From positions 2,365,269 through 2,429,268 of the forward strand of contig CM041102.1 of assembly GCA_023079485.1 (NCBI GenBank): a stretch of DNA of 64,000 bases, written 5' to 3'. The position numbers were made by a program, and so were the translations under genes. Each line of letters begins with the position of its first letter. The first letter of the stretch is position 1. This stretch comes from Archilochus colubris. Taxonomy: Eukaryota; Chordata; Aves; Apodiformes; Trochilidae. This document shows, piece by piece, positions 13,701 through 27,500 of this stretch. The notes below the pieces were generated by a model, which was not told the DNA's origin, searched no databases, and saw only the letters and a list, made by a program, of their open reading frames with translations.

Positions 13701-16700
13701 TGAGTGTCAGGGAGATGGAGTTAGGCTTTTCTCAGTGGTGACCAGTGATAGGACAAGGGGTAATGGGTGTAAATTGGAGCATAGGAGGTTCAAGTTGAAT
13801 ATTCGAAAAATTTTTTTACTGTAAGGGTGACAGAGCCCTGGAACAGGCTGCCCAGGGGGGTCGTGGAGTCTCCTTCACTGGAGACATTCAAAACCCGCCT
13901 GGACACGTTCCTGCACGATGTACTCTAGGTGGCCCTGCTCTGGCAGGGGGGGTTGGACTAGATGATCTTTCGAGGTCCCTTCCAACCCCAAGGATTCTAT
14001 GATTCTATGATTCTATGAATTTATGTTGCCACAACGACCCCATCGTGGCCCTTTGCTTGAGGGGCTTTGTAAAAAGAAAACTTGGCTCCAAAAAGTACAA
14101 AACAGTCTCTCAGCTGCATCACAGATTTTACCAATTCTGTCCCACAATAAATGTTGATCTCTAGGAAGTTATTGGGTGGGTATCAAGATCTGTAAGGACT
14201 GTGAGGCCTCATAGTGCTGCCCCAACAAATAGAGTGTGCATCAGGTAACTCCTGCAGGATTCTGAATTCAGCTTATTGAAGCACTCCTGATACTTGGAGT
14301 CATAATTAGGTATTGGAAATGGTCTCATGAGCACAAGTGGGAATGAGTTTCTGGTGAGGATGGTGATGGTGAGCCAGGAGTGGCTTGCACGTAGCATTTC
14401 AGGCTAAAGGGTTGCATCTGACTTGTGCTTTTTTCCCCCCAGATGGTAAAATTACAAAAATATGGACCAGCCTTCTACCCAGAATCATACCCATACTTTA
14501 ACCTGTACATCATCCTGCCCCTTGACAGTGTTCTCTATTTCCTGTTGGCCATCTACTTTGATAAGGTTTTACCTGGTAAGTAGAAACATGAAGGAAAGGA
14601 GAGAAACTTCCTTGCACTTTTTTTCTATGATCCTCACCCCTCACAGGAGGAAAGGAGCCAAAGAAGTGTCTGGGTAGAGCTGAGAGATCTGTAATAAATG
14701 TGGAGTAACAAAAGAGATGTCCTGGCAGGGAACTGCTCAGGTTCTGAGTGACATCTGACCAGCAATGGGCCATGCCATGTCACCTGAGGGGCTGAAAACT
14801 GCATGGGCTGCATTGCTTGGGAAGAATCCTGTTTTCCCAGAAGTTGGATGCATGTAGTTAGCTCATTTAGCCCCAAAAACAGTCTCTGAAAGGGATGTTA
14901 AACCTTGCAGCAAGGCACTGAGATAAATCCTTTACATCTACTCCATCATCTCCATCATCTCCATCATCTCCATCATCTCCATCATCTCCATCATCCCCAT
15001 CATCCCCATCATCCCCATCATCCCCATCATCTCATCTCCATCATCTCCATCTACTTACATCTGCTCCAGCAGCCCTAACCACCAGCTGTAAAAAGCTGCT
15101 TTAGGACTTGACCTGCTTGTCCTGTAACTTCTGGGCCAAAGAGATGCTCAGTGAGGTCTTTGCTGTGCTTCTTCACCACCCGACAGATCTGGATGAGTGG
15201 AAACCTCTCAGAACTCCCCAACCTCTTCATGCTGCTGAAAGGTTATGTGTGCAGGGGGAGAGCTGGCTGGGCATGGCATTTATCAAAGTCGAGTTGTCAT
15301 GCAGCACTTTGGGGCTGATATTTCTCCTTTGTTTCTGAATCAGGCAAGTATGGAGCACCATACCCCCCTACCTTCTTCCTGAGACCATCATACTGGTGCA
15401 GGGCCAGGAGTGGCTACCTGGGGGCACCAGCTGGCACTGAGGGCAACCAAGATCCCACCCTTGGCAATAACACAGAGCCAATGCCTCCAGGCTTTGATGG
15501 GAAGGAAGCAATCAGGTAATCAGGCATGGAAAATGCTGCAGTTCGTGTTGGAGTCCAGAGAGCACCAGGGTGTTGCACTGGTTTAAGTTAGACTGAGACA
15601 TCTCAAGGGTACAGGTAAGGTTAATGACAATTGATACATGAATTTTTCAGTGTTCCATTCTCCTCCAGCACTGCATTTGAGGATTTAGGGGGCTTGGTGC
15701 ATCTTCTGTGCCAGGAACCAACTTTCTGCCCAGCAATTTCCTCCTTGCAGAGCAGCAGCAGTGAGCCTGGGCCCCTTCCCCATCATCTCTAGGAACACAG
15801 ATGCTGTTATTTACATCCCCATTTGGCCCCTTACTGTGGCTGCCCATTATTTATTGCTAGAAAGAAAATATAAATCCACTAAAATAATAACTAGGTCAAC
15901 ACTTGAATTTTGTAGCCAGGTGTTTTCTCATTCCCTGGGGCCTTCCAGTTCATTCACTTCATTTTCACTGAGTTTGACTCTGGAACCTTTTTAAACATCA
16001 ATTCTCACCAAGTTTGAGTTTGGAACCTCTTAAACATCTTCTGGAGAAGCACTTTAGTGAATTCTGGGTTTAAGTGCACAAGAAATGAATTCTGTAAAGC
16101 AATTCTTCCAGCTGGGATTGCACTGACCTCGATAGTAGTGAGCAGGACCAGTATGAGGAGGTTGGGAAACATTCTTCCAGTAGTATTTAAAGGTTACTTT
16201 GAGGCAGAAAAAACACACCAGAATTGTGAAACTCAATAGTAACAGCTCGTTTGCCTTTCCTTTAGAATAAACAACATTACAAAAATATACAAGAAGAAGG
16301 ACAAGAGAACCGAAGCTTTAAGGGGTAAGAGATGCTTTGGAATTCTTTTCATTTCCCTTTTTACTAGGTCTGAACACAAACTGCTTTGAAAATGGACTGG
16401 ATGTACTTAATTCTGTCTCCATCATGGCTAAATGCATTATAGAATGGTTATTTCTGTGTAAATTACCAGCACAGTTTTACCAAGTTGTTGTCTTCTTGTC
16501 CTCTCCAGCAAAATGACTATTTTTAATTTTATTGGGTTTTTTTGCAAGTCTTCTGGAAAGCTGTGGGGTATGCAGCCATGAACCACTCTAAAAATCACTT
16601 CTCAAACCTCCCTCTAGAAATATAAACACTTCTGGGCAAGGCAAACTTGTTTTTCTGGTTGCTGGCTGACCAGTGTGTCCTGAGAGCACTTGGTCTGCTG

Positions 16701-18489
16701 CCAAGCACAGGTATGGGAGGAGCTGGAGAAGTCATAGAATCATAGAATTGGCTGGGTTGGAAGGGACCTCAGAGATCATCGAGTCCAACCCTTGATCCAC
16801 TCCTGCTGCAGTTCCCAGCCCATGGCACTCAGTGCCACATCCAGGCTCTTTGGAAATATCTCCAGACATGGAGAATCCACTACTTCCCTGGGCAGCCCAT
16901 TCCAATGCCTGATCACCCTCTCCAGAAAGAAATTCTTTCTAATCTCCAACCTAAACCTCCCTTGGCACAACTTGAGACCCTGCCCTCTTGTCTTGCTGAG
17001 AGTTGCCTGGGAAAAGAGCCCAACCCCCCCCTGGCTCCAACCTCCTTTCAGGGAGTTGGAGAGAGTGATGAGGTCTCCCCTGAGCCTCCTCTTCTCCAGC
17101 CTCAACACCCCCAGCTCCCTCAGCCCTTCCTCACAGGACTTGTGCTGGATCCCTTCACAGCCTCCTTGCTCTTCTCTGGACCTGCTCCAGCACCTCAATC
17201 TCCTTCCTGAGCTGAGGGGCCCAGAACTGGACACAGGACTCAAGCTGTGGCCTCCCCAGAGCTGAGCACAGGGGCAGAATCCCTTCCCTGGACCTGCTGG
17301 CCACGCTGTTCCTGAGCCAGCCCAGGATGCCATTGGCCTTCTTGGCCACCTGGGCACACTGCTGGCTCCTGTTCAGCTTCCTGGCAATCCAGACTCCCAG
17401 GTCTCTTTCTGCCACTCTGTGCCCAGCCTGGAGCTCCCCATGGGGTTGTTGTGGCCAAAGTGCAGGACCCAGCACTTGGAATGTTGAACCTCATCCCATT
17501 GGAATCATCCCAACTCTCCAGTCTGTCCAGGTCCCTCTGCAGAGCCCTCCTGCCTTCCAGCTGATCCACACTCCCCCCCCCAGTCCTAACATAACATAGC
17601 TGTGGGATGTTTGAGAAATGCTGCTGTTTAACAGGAGTGGTGAAAAGATCAATAAGGTCTCAAAGGTTTAAATTGAGTAAAAAAACCCCAAACAAACAAA
17701 ATAACCCACAAACAGAAGATAGCAGAGTCTGGCTGCTTGGGAATCTCCACTGTTGGGAAGTTCTTCCTGGGGAGTGTCCTGGGCCATGCTGAAATCAGAG
17801 GTTATGAAGCTCACAGAAGTAAAAACCTTTAAATATTGCAGTTAATCCACTTGTCCCTCCATTCAATCAAGACACAACTGCAAGTTCCTCACTCTGAAGT
17901 TGGGTTTGGATCAGTGCTTTTGCCTCTCACTTCTCTGCCAAACCTGCCAGCAACTCCAAGGTTATTGCTCACAACCTTCCATCCCAATGTTATCCTATTT
18001 CTCCTCTAGGTTTGTCCTTAACTATCTATGAAGGGCAGATCACTGCCTTGCTTGGCCACAGTGGGTCTGGGAAATCTTCTCTTTTACACGTGCTCAGTGG
18101 ATTTTCCGGTCCTTCATCAGGTAAGGGGATGGATCTGAGAGATGAAGAGGAGAAGATTTTGGTTTTTTCAAGAATAAGGGGGTAAAGATGCAGAAACCCA
18201 AGTTTTCCCTCAGTTCTGCAGTCTTGGCTGTGCAGATTCCAACACATCCCCTGTGGATGGGCTGGTTCTCCATCTGGATGCCCTGATGGCTTCGTGAGTT
18301 CTTAAGGGATTTGGTGCTCTGAAATGTTTTGGAAAGGTGTGAAAGCTTTGGATGACACAAAGCTGTTTTGGCTTCTTTTTTTCTTCTTTTCTTTTTTCTT
18401 TTCTTCTTCTTTTTCTTTTTTCTTTTTCTTTTTCTTTTTTTTTCTTCTTTTCTTTTTTTCTTTTTCTTTTTTTTTCTTTTTTTCTTTTC

Positions 18490-18523
<34 letters not shown>

Positions 18524-21500
18524 CTTTTCTTTTCTTTTCTTTTCTTTTCTTTTCTTCTCTTCTCTTCTCTTCTCTTCTCTTCTCTTCTCTTCTCTTCTCT
18601 TCTCTTCTCTTCTCTTCTCTTCTCTTCTCTTCTCTTCTCTTCTCTTCTCTTCTCTTCTCTTCTCTTCTCTTCTCTTCTCTTCTCTTCTCTTCTCTTCTCT
18701 TCTCTTCTCTTCTCTTCTCTTCCCTTCTCTTCCCTTCCCTTCCCTTCCCTTCCCTTCCCTTCCTTCCCTTCCCTTCCCTTCCCTTCCCTTCCCTTCCCTT
18801 CCCTTCCCTTCCCTTCCCTTCCCTTCCCTTCCCTTCCCTTCCCTTCCCTTCCCTTCCCTTCCCTTCCCTTCCCTTCCCTTCCCTTCCCTTCCCTTCCCTT
18901 CCCTTCCTTCCCCTTCCCTTCCCTTCCCTTCCCTTCCTTCCCTTCCTTCCTTCCCTTCCCTTCCCTTCCCTTCCTTCCCTTCCTTCCCTTCCCTTCCTTT
19001 CCCTTCCCTTCCCTTCCCTTCCCCTTCCCTTCCCTTCCCTTCCCTTCCCTTCCCTTCTTTTTCTCCTTTTCTCTTTTTTTCTTTTTCCTTTTTTTCTTTC
19101 TTCTTTCTTTTCCATTTCTTTTCTTTTTTTTCTTTCTTCTTTCTTTCTTTTTTTCTTCTTTCCTTTTTTCCTTTTTTCTTTCTTTTTTTTTTCTTTCTCT
19201 TTTTTTCTTTCTTTTTCTTTTTTTCTTCTTTTCTTTTTTCCTTTTTTCTTTTTTTTTCTTTCTTTTTTTCTTTTTTTTCTTTTTTTTTTTTTTGTGGTCA
19301 TTTTGTGGTTTTCTTTGTTTTTAAACACTTGGGAAGCACCCACACTGCTGGAAGTGAGGTCAGAGTGCTGGAAACTCACACACACACAACTCCCTGGACC
19401 TGGGAAATTCTACAAATACTTCCCAGGATGAAATTCATTCCATTCACTCCTGTGTGCAGGTTCTGCAACGATTTACAACTACAAAGTGTCTGAAGTGCAG
19501 GATATGGAAGGAATTCGGACAATGGTTGGGATTTGTCCCCAGTTTAATTTGCATTTTGAAGCCTTAACAGTGAAGGAAAACCTGAGGATTTTTGCTCACA
19601 TCAAAGGGATTCAGTGGAAGGAAGTAGAGCAAGAGGTTGGTATGTGCTTACCAGTCCCTGTCCTCTGGTTTACAACTTGATTACTTTGAGGCTTCTGAAT
19701 AAAAGTTTAGCAATGGCATCATTGGCCTAAGGAAACGAGAAAAAATTTAATTTAGGGGAGAAATGTTTTTTTCAATGTTGTCTTATGTGTCATAAGCATT
19801 ATAAATCAGATTTGCAGGGGTTATCTCTAAGCAAAGCTATTAAATCATTTGAAAACCTTGAAATGAAACTCTCCTCTGTGTGTGGCCATCCATGACTTAA
19901 AACGTGACCAGTGATTTGGAAATCTGACTCTTCTCTTTGTATGTTGCCAAGGTCCAGAAAGTTCTTGTGATGTTGGACCTCACTGACCTTCAGGACATCC
20001 GTGCTGATGCTCTGAGTGGAGGACAAAAAAGAAAACTGTCCCTTGGAATTGCAGTTTTGGGGAATCCCCAGGTAGGGAGCAGTCACCTTTACACAACGTT
20101 TCACTTCTTTAGCACAGTTTTGCATTCTGATTTGGCACGCAGACATTTGTACCATTCCCCTGGCACTCCAGGCCTGCTGACCTACTAATTCACTTGGCTG
20201 CTGGGAGCACGGAGGAATTTAGGTCAGTGAGCATTATGTTTTCAGTGAAAAGGGGAAGAATGTTGTGACAGCAGAGAGAGGAACAGCAGCAGCCGGGGGC
20301 TGAGGATGCGTTTGGTTCTTCGAGTGAGGCCATCAAAAGCATGAAATGCAAGGGTGTAAACAAGAGAATTCCAGCTCAGACACAGGGAGAGCTCTGATTT
20401 TCTTGCCCTTTTGTAGGTTTTGCTTTTGGATGAGCCAACAGTGGGGTTGGATCCCTGCTCCAGGCACCACGTGTGGAGCCTCCTGAAGGAACGGCAGCCT
20501 GGGCGTGTGACGCTCTTCACCACCCACTCCATGGAGGAGGCTGATGCCCATGCTGGTGAGCCCAGTTTTCCACACAGGCTGTTTGAAAATCAATTTCCCA
20601 TTGCAAAGCCAACCCCTGGGTGCTGCCACGATGCCATCTGTGCTCACTGGACATGTTTTGTCTGAGAGCAACCCCTCAACCAAGGTGAAAACTGGGCTGC
20701 TGTGTCCTTCCAAGCTCCTGCTTGTGTTCTGCATCAGGCTGAAAAAAATTGCATGGTGTCTGGATGTCCCACCAGCAGCACCCACACAAAGCAGGGATAT
20801 TGTTTGAATTCACCTCTCCTTTTTCCCTCCCTGACTCTATGGGAAAATTTCCACAAGCCTGGAAGGATGCAGAATTCAAAGGTTAAGCTTGGTGCTCAGG
20901 AGAAAGGCAGCAGTTCAAACAGGAAAAAAAGCCTTCACTCCTGGCCTGGTTTTCACTCTTCTCAGCTCTGTTATAAAAATGTCTGTTGGGTTCAGAAGGA
21001 GCAGAGTGAGGTCAGCCCATGGCAATGCTGTAAATCCCTCCCTCAATCCTTTGTGTTCCTTCCTCCTCAGATCGGAAAGCTTTCCTCTCAAATGGGAGGT
21101 TGAGATGTGTGGGCTCCTCTCTGTACTTGAAGAGAAAATGGGGGATTGGCTATCACTTAAGGTAAATCCTTTTCTTTTGGGTCATTACTCTTTTCATAAA
21201 AAGCTTCTCCTTGATTTATTTTCTTGCAGAGCCTTGGGTCTCCGTAGAGTTTCTATGGAGAGTAATAGAAATCCTGACAATTCATTTTAGAAAACTTTGG
21301 AGGCTGCCAAAAATATCTTGTTTTGGACAGCAAACTGCTTGGATTTGGAACCCAGTCCTGAAAGCTCAGAGCATGGAGCTAACATGACTCTGCAACCTTC
21401 TTTGCAGCCAAAAAGGGACCAGATCAAGACCAATTGCAACTTTCTCATACTCTGTGGAGCCAGCGTGTTGAACAACGGGTTTAATGTAGAGTTGTTTTTA

Positions 21501-24500
21501 TCTAGATTTTAATTTGAGTGTTCCTGGTTTAGCAGGATGGGCCAGGATCTTGGTTCTTAACCTCAGCTATTTCTCCTGTACATGGCAAAAAGCAGGGGCA
21601 CTGTAAAAATCCCCACTGAAACACTGCCCAGTATTTTAAAAGGATGCAAATTTTCCTCGTTTAATATTAAAGCAACTTTTTTTTGGTATAAACAGGATGC
21701 ACATCAATGAGCTGTGTGACCCTGAGCTTGCCACCTCCCTGGTCAGGCAGCACATCCCCAATGCTGTGCTGAAGGGACAGAAGAGGGGTGAGCTCTGCTA
21801 TATGCTGCCTCTGGAGAACACCAACACCTTCCCAGGTAAGAAAAACCCATGGTGAGCCAGGGCTGTGATGGAAAAACAGAAAGATTTCTCTCCTCAGGAT
21901 GTCCCATAGAAGTCTGAATTTTCTCCTTAGGATTAAAGAGCACAAACATTTTGCTGTGGCTGCTAAATTCTGGGAATTAATCCTGTGAATGCTAAAATGT
22001 TAATCATGCCAGGCTGAGCTTTTCCTAAGTGGTTGGGCTACATCTGGCTCTTTTTGTCATGCAGATCTCTTCAGCCACCTGGAGAGCAACGTTTTGCAGG
22101 GGGTTACTAATTATGAGGTTAGCAGAACAACCCTGGAAGATGTTTTCCTGAAGCTGGAGGGTGAGGAAGCCACTGACCAAGAAGGTAAAGTTTGACTTCA
22201 GTTTATAAGTGTGGTGTGATTAGGGTTCCAAATATACGTATGTTTTTTTTTTTTAATGCAGAATGATTTTTTTGGTTAAATAGGAATTTTGGGAGGTCAG
22301 GAGCTGCAGTTGTATTCAGCTTTCTTTTAGTGAAGGATATCTTCTTGAAGAAGTCTAGATGGCTAAGTCTTGACTGAATATTGATCTCAGTTCATGTTGG
22401 AGTGGTCTTTGCTTTCCAAGGGCATCCTGCCCAGACCAGGAGATGGGAAGAGACAAACTAGACAGAAAGTATTTCCCAAGGCCAGTGAAGATATTGAACG
22501 TGTTGTCATACAAGCCCAGGTTCAGCCAGTCTGAATTCCCCCATCCAAATTATTACTTGAGGAAATTAGAGCCCCTTTTCTCTGCCCTTATTTCTTTTTC
22601 TGGCTCAAGATGAAAACGTTCATTTTTGATGCTTGTGCTTAAAACTCATCCTTGGCACGTTCTTTGTGGGTAATGGTGTTCCCTGTGCTGCACACGTAGA
22701 AGATGGAGACCTGGAGGAGAGGGACCCAAACTTCCCAGTGTTCTCGGAGCAGGAGAAGGCAGCAGTGAGTGGGATGGAGCTCTGGAGGCAGCAAGTCTGT
22801 GCCATGGGGAGAGTTCGCTTCCTAAAGCTGAAGCATGAAGGAAAATTTCTCAGGTCCATGTAAGTACAGGAGCTCTTGCTGCCCCTGCAGCCCTGGTGCT
22901 GGCTTGATGCCTTCCAAAAAATTGGATCATCCCTTGGAGTGGTTGAGGGAATACTGGGGGAGAGGTTGGGAAGCTAAAAGTTAGGTGGGAAAGGTTTTAA
23001 AGCTGCAGTGGGAAGGATAGATAGAATTTACTGGCAGAGGGGGGAATTGTTTCAGCTTCCACCTTCGTGACACAAATCAGAGAATCAGTGAAAGGAGGAG
23101 TTCTCTGGAGACACTCATGGTCTGCTTTCCACCTAGATTGCTGTTCTTCGGAATATTTATCCTCCCAATCCTTATGATTTTCCTTCAATTTCACCTCTGG
23201 GAGAACTCCAGCAACTGGGAAATCTCAGCTAAGTCGTATTGTCTTCCCACTGAAGAGAAAAGTCAGAATAAGTTGGCAAATCTTCTCATCCTCAATGACA
23301 CAGGTAAAGAACATGTGATGTTGATTCACTACTCTGAGTCCTACTGGAGCTGCTTTCCTTTTTTTGTGCATTGCCTTAGAGATCTGTGGCTTTGGGGAGG
23401 GTTTTCTTGTGAGCAAAAGCAAACCCAGTTTTGGTGGCAATAACTGAGTGCCTGGTATTTAAAAGAGTAATGACCCAGACAGATATAAAATTAAAAAACC
23501 AACCAACCAAACTATTGGAACATACGTTGTGTTTAACCAGTTTAATTAAAATAGGAAAAAAATGTAGCTAATATAAGCTTGCTTAAATTCTGACTGATTT
23601 ATTTAAACATAACTCTTCTTTGCAAGTGGGAGCTTGTCCATAAGAAGCCATTTATATTAATGAAAAAAAACATACTTATTCTAATTGCCCTTCTTGACTT
23701 GATTTCAGGATCAGAAATTGAGGATATCATCAGTGCTTTGAGGACCCAAAACATAAAGCCAGAAATGACTCTTGAGAAAAACATCACCAGCATCCCACTA
23801 CACCATGGAGCTATAAAAATATCCCTGGAAGACAAGGTGAGGGATATTTTCTCTTGCTTCACTCTCTACATTGATGGGATTTTCTAAAATATGTTTAAAT
23901 GAGGCACAGCAAAATGCACACAGCAGCAAAAGGGAGAATATTTGTTTGATATATTCAATATATCAATAAGCCTGGTTGGGGGTACCAGGGTTATATTTAG
24001 TTCTTTCCACTGCATGGTTTTTTACTGGAATATTTAGAGAAGAGCATCAATGCAAGGATTCTCTGCTTGTCTCCAGAAATTGTTTCCTTTACCCATCATT
24101 TTGCTCATGGTATCTGTCAGCATTCCCACCAATAAAACTGTCCAATTCCTTTTGCTGCTTTTCTGTAAAATCCTGGATGAGGTCTTCTCCTCCTCACCAA
24201 TCCACATCCTTCCCTCTTCCACTTCCAGAGCTACAGGTACACGGTCATGTGCAGCACGGAGCCCATCAACTGCTTCCCCATGCTCATGAACATCCTCAGC
24301 AACACCTTCCTGAGGCTCTTCAACTCCACGGAACGGATCAGTATCTGGAGTGAGCCCTTTTACAACGTGAGCCTCCTGGCCTTCTCATTAACAATTCATT
24401 AATTGGAATAACCACGCTGAAATGATAGGGGCTGGATGGGTTGGAAGCATGGTTGGGATATGGACTGGATGGGCTGGAAGCATGGTTGGGATATGGATTG

Positions 24501-27500
24501 GATGAGTAGGTTGGAAGCATGGTTGGGATACAAGCTGGATGGGTTGGAAGCATGCTTGGGATACAGGATGGATGGGTTGGAAGCATGGCTGGGATACAGA
24601 CTGGATGGGTTGGAAGCATGGTTGGGATACAGGACGGATGGGTTGGAAGCATGGCTGGGATACAGGATGGATGGTTGGAAGCATGGCTGGGATACAGGAC
24701 GGATGGGTTGGAAGCATGGTTGGGATACAAGCTGGATGGGTTGGAAGCATGGTTGGGATACAGGACGGATGGGCTGGAAGCATGGTTGGGTGAGAAACTT
24801 CCAAGGGTTGAGGTCAGGGGTCCAACTGGGGGCTGGTTCCTGGGGCATTGCTCACTGTCAAGGGTGGTTTAAAGAGAATTTTTTCTGCAGCATGGAAGAG
24901 CTCTCTGGGGTTTCAGTGCCATCAGTCTGGGGTTTCAGTGCCATCAGGCATTTAAGCTTGTGCTATGTGGAATGTAATGGTAATTCATGCAAACCTCATG
25001 TTGCTTCAGTGTTCATTTGGCAAGGATCATCCTCATCATCCTCTACAATTTACAATAATCCAAATGCTTTTTGCAAATTTAAAAATTGTTATTTTTTTAC
25101 ATTAGTCTGTGTGTTCTTCACCACAAACAACTCAGCATAATGATGAGTCCTCACCTGAGCATTTACCCATCTCCTAGGAGCAGTCAGGCAGATTTTTCCC
25201 TGGGCAGCTGTTATTGGTGACTTCTGAATTTCTCTTCCACAGACCCAAAATCCAGAGGTACGCAATGAAATTTTTTTCATCTGCCTGACCTACATGCTGA
25301 CCTTGGCTGCTGGGCTGCCACCTCACTTTGTAGCAAGCAGCAGGGAGGATCACAAGGTAAAAAAAGCTCACATTTTTAAGTGGTTTGGGCAAGAAGTGAC
25401 TGCAGATGACATGTCCCTGGCTAGCAGGGGGTGAGTGGTGGGCTGGCCAGCAGTATTTCTAGGGAAGATGCTGGGGGAAATAGAGACACAAAACCCCAAG
25501 GCTCTACCCAAGTGAATTATCCTGAATCTCAGGCTTGGGGTTGGAGTCAGAACAATTTGGGTGCTAATAAAGATTTTTGGGGCAGATGGGTTATTAATGT
25601 TTTTTCCTTTTGAAGAATGAGATGTTTTTAAACAACAGTAAAGCTAAGAAAGGATTGATAATGGTTGGAAGGGAACCACACCATCACAGAAATATTCTGG
25701 TTGAACTTTAAGATCATTGAGTCCAGCCATAACCTAACTCTACCAAGTCCAGTGGTTAAACCTTGTTCCCAAGCACATCTACACCTCCTTTAAACACCCC
25801 CAGGGATGCTGATACAGCTGGGCCAGTGTCCAATTACCCTTTTTGTGAAGTTTCTTCTAATATCAAACCTAAAACTCCCCTGCTGCAACTTGAGACATTT
25901 CCTTTTGCCCTAAAGAGAGGAAGAGGGTGAGGAAAGCTTGGCCAGGGAAAGGAGGAAGGAGGATAAGGGAGAAGGAGGATAAGGGAGAAGGGGAATGTTT
26001 TGGGGTTTGTTCAATCACCTTTTCCCATTTACTTTCCCAGCTCCAGGCTCGTGCTCAGCTGCGTCTCGTGGGGCTTTTCCCCTCTGCCTACTGGTGTGGG
26101 CAGGCACTGGTGGACATCCCACTCTTCTGGACCCTCTTGTGCCTCATGTTTGGGGTTGTTCTCCTCTTCAGTCGTGCCTTCCCCTTGCAGGCCAGTGCCC
26201 TGCTGACCCTGGTGAGCTCTTGGCTTGGGGAGATGGAGGGAGGACACAATCCCCCTCCCTCACTTCACAGGGAGGTTTTGACATTAAATATTTTAATTCC
26301 AACCAACTGCTCAGGGCTTGGGTTTTCCCATCCATCTCCTGGTCACTGTATCTCTCTCTCTCTCTGTAGATCACTTGTGTCCTTGGGTATGGAACATCTC
26401 TGGTCCTCCTCACCTATTTGATTGCCTTTAAATTCCGCACGGGGCGAAGCAATCGTTACCTCTGGTCTTTTGTCTTCATCCTGGTGAGCAGAGGGAATCT
26501 TCACTCTGAAGGGTTTGATTTGCACATCTTGCCACTTGAGGCAAATTTACTGATGCTCAGCAGATGGACCCAAATCTGGGACAAAGAGCCTCTTTTGAAG
26601 CAATGATGCATTCATACTGGAAATATTTTTTTAATTTATTTCAGGTGAATTTCACTCTCTATTTATTAAGTGGCATACATGAAGACTTTTACTTCATCTT
26701 CTCTGTTTTGGTTCCCATTTTTCCACTGCTGGGCTGGTTCCTCTTCGTTACACCAGTAAGTAAACATGTCCCACCAAAGTCATGAATGGTCCTAATGGTG
26801 CAAACTGGAAAAGCAAAGGTGAGAGAAGGGACCAAGATTTGGGTTGTTAATCCTGTGTTTGACTGGGATATTTGGGGTCATTTAATTACAGGAGGCTGTT
26901 TTGATGACTTTATTTTGGCAGCCAGGGTAGATGGGAGGGGAAGGTGATGGAGTGGGAAGACCTGGAGGGATGAGGGGAGGTGAAAGGACAAGGAATAGAG
27001 AAGCAAGGATGGAAAAGATCAACCTAACCTGGCTGATCTTAAGCACCTCTGAATTAGCTGAGCCAATGAACACACAGCTTTTTGAAGAAGTATGAACCCC
27101 CCCAAAAAGATGCAAATCAGTGCTTCTGAATCCCATCTTGCAGAACCTTCAAGCATCCCCAAACCCCCAACCTTCACTGAGGCACACCATGCTAAGGAAG
27201 TTTTCTAATTGACTGGTTTTTTCTTGCAGTTTTTCTCACCATTTCTCTTTGGGTATTTTTTTGAGTCATGGAATCACATCTTCGTGGCTGTCTTTGCTGT
27301 AAGGAGCAATTTGTTGATGGGTGTTTTGGAAAGGATGTTGGCTCTAAAGCAATGGACTTGCACTGGGCTTCTGTAACTCTTCCCATAAATAAATTGTGGG
27401 TTATTTGCTCCAGGTTTCACCTTAAATGCTGGCAGGGGAGGTAAATAAATCCAAGGGATCACTGCTTGTGTCTCCTGTGACCCCTGGATGCTGTGGGAAA

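Noticed and set aside
10836..17569. CR1 open frames of 106-193 codons as host genes
   Set aside because: They match CR1 reverse-transcriptase C termini and lie within elements that end in CR1 tails.
18210..19493. ORFs of 318-391 codons on both strands
   Set aside because: They are translations of the C/T pentanucleotide tract, which lacks stop codons in most frames; peptides are only Phe/Ser/Leu/Pro or Lys/Arg/Glu/Gly.
24433..24790. CRISPR-like array
   Set aside because: Units are contiguous without unique spacers, and the host is a vertebrate genome.
24338..25140. ORFs of 117-234 codons with MGWKHGW or [11 protein letters not shown] repeats
   Set aside because: Translations of the 33-bp intronic minisatellite; splice sites of exons 21 and 22 and phase place it in an intron.
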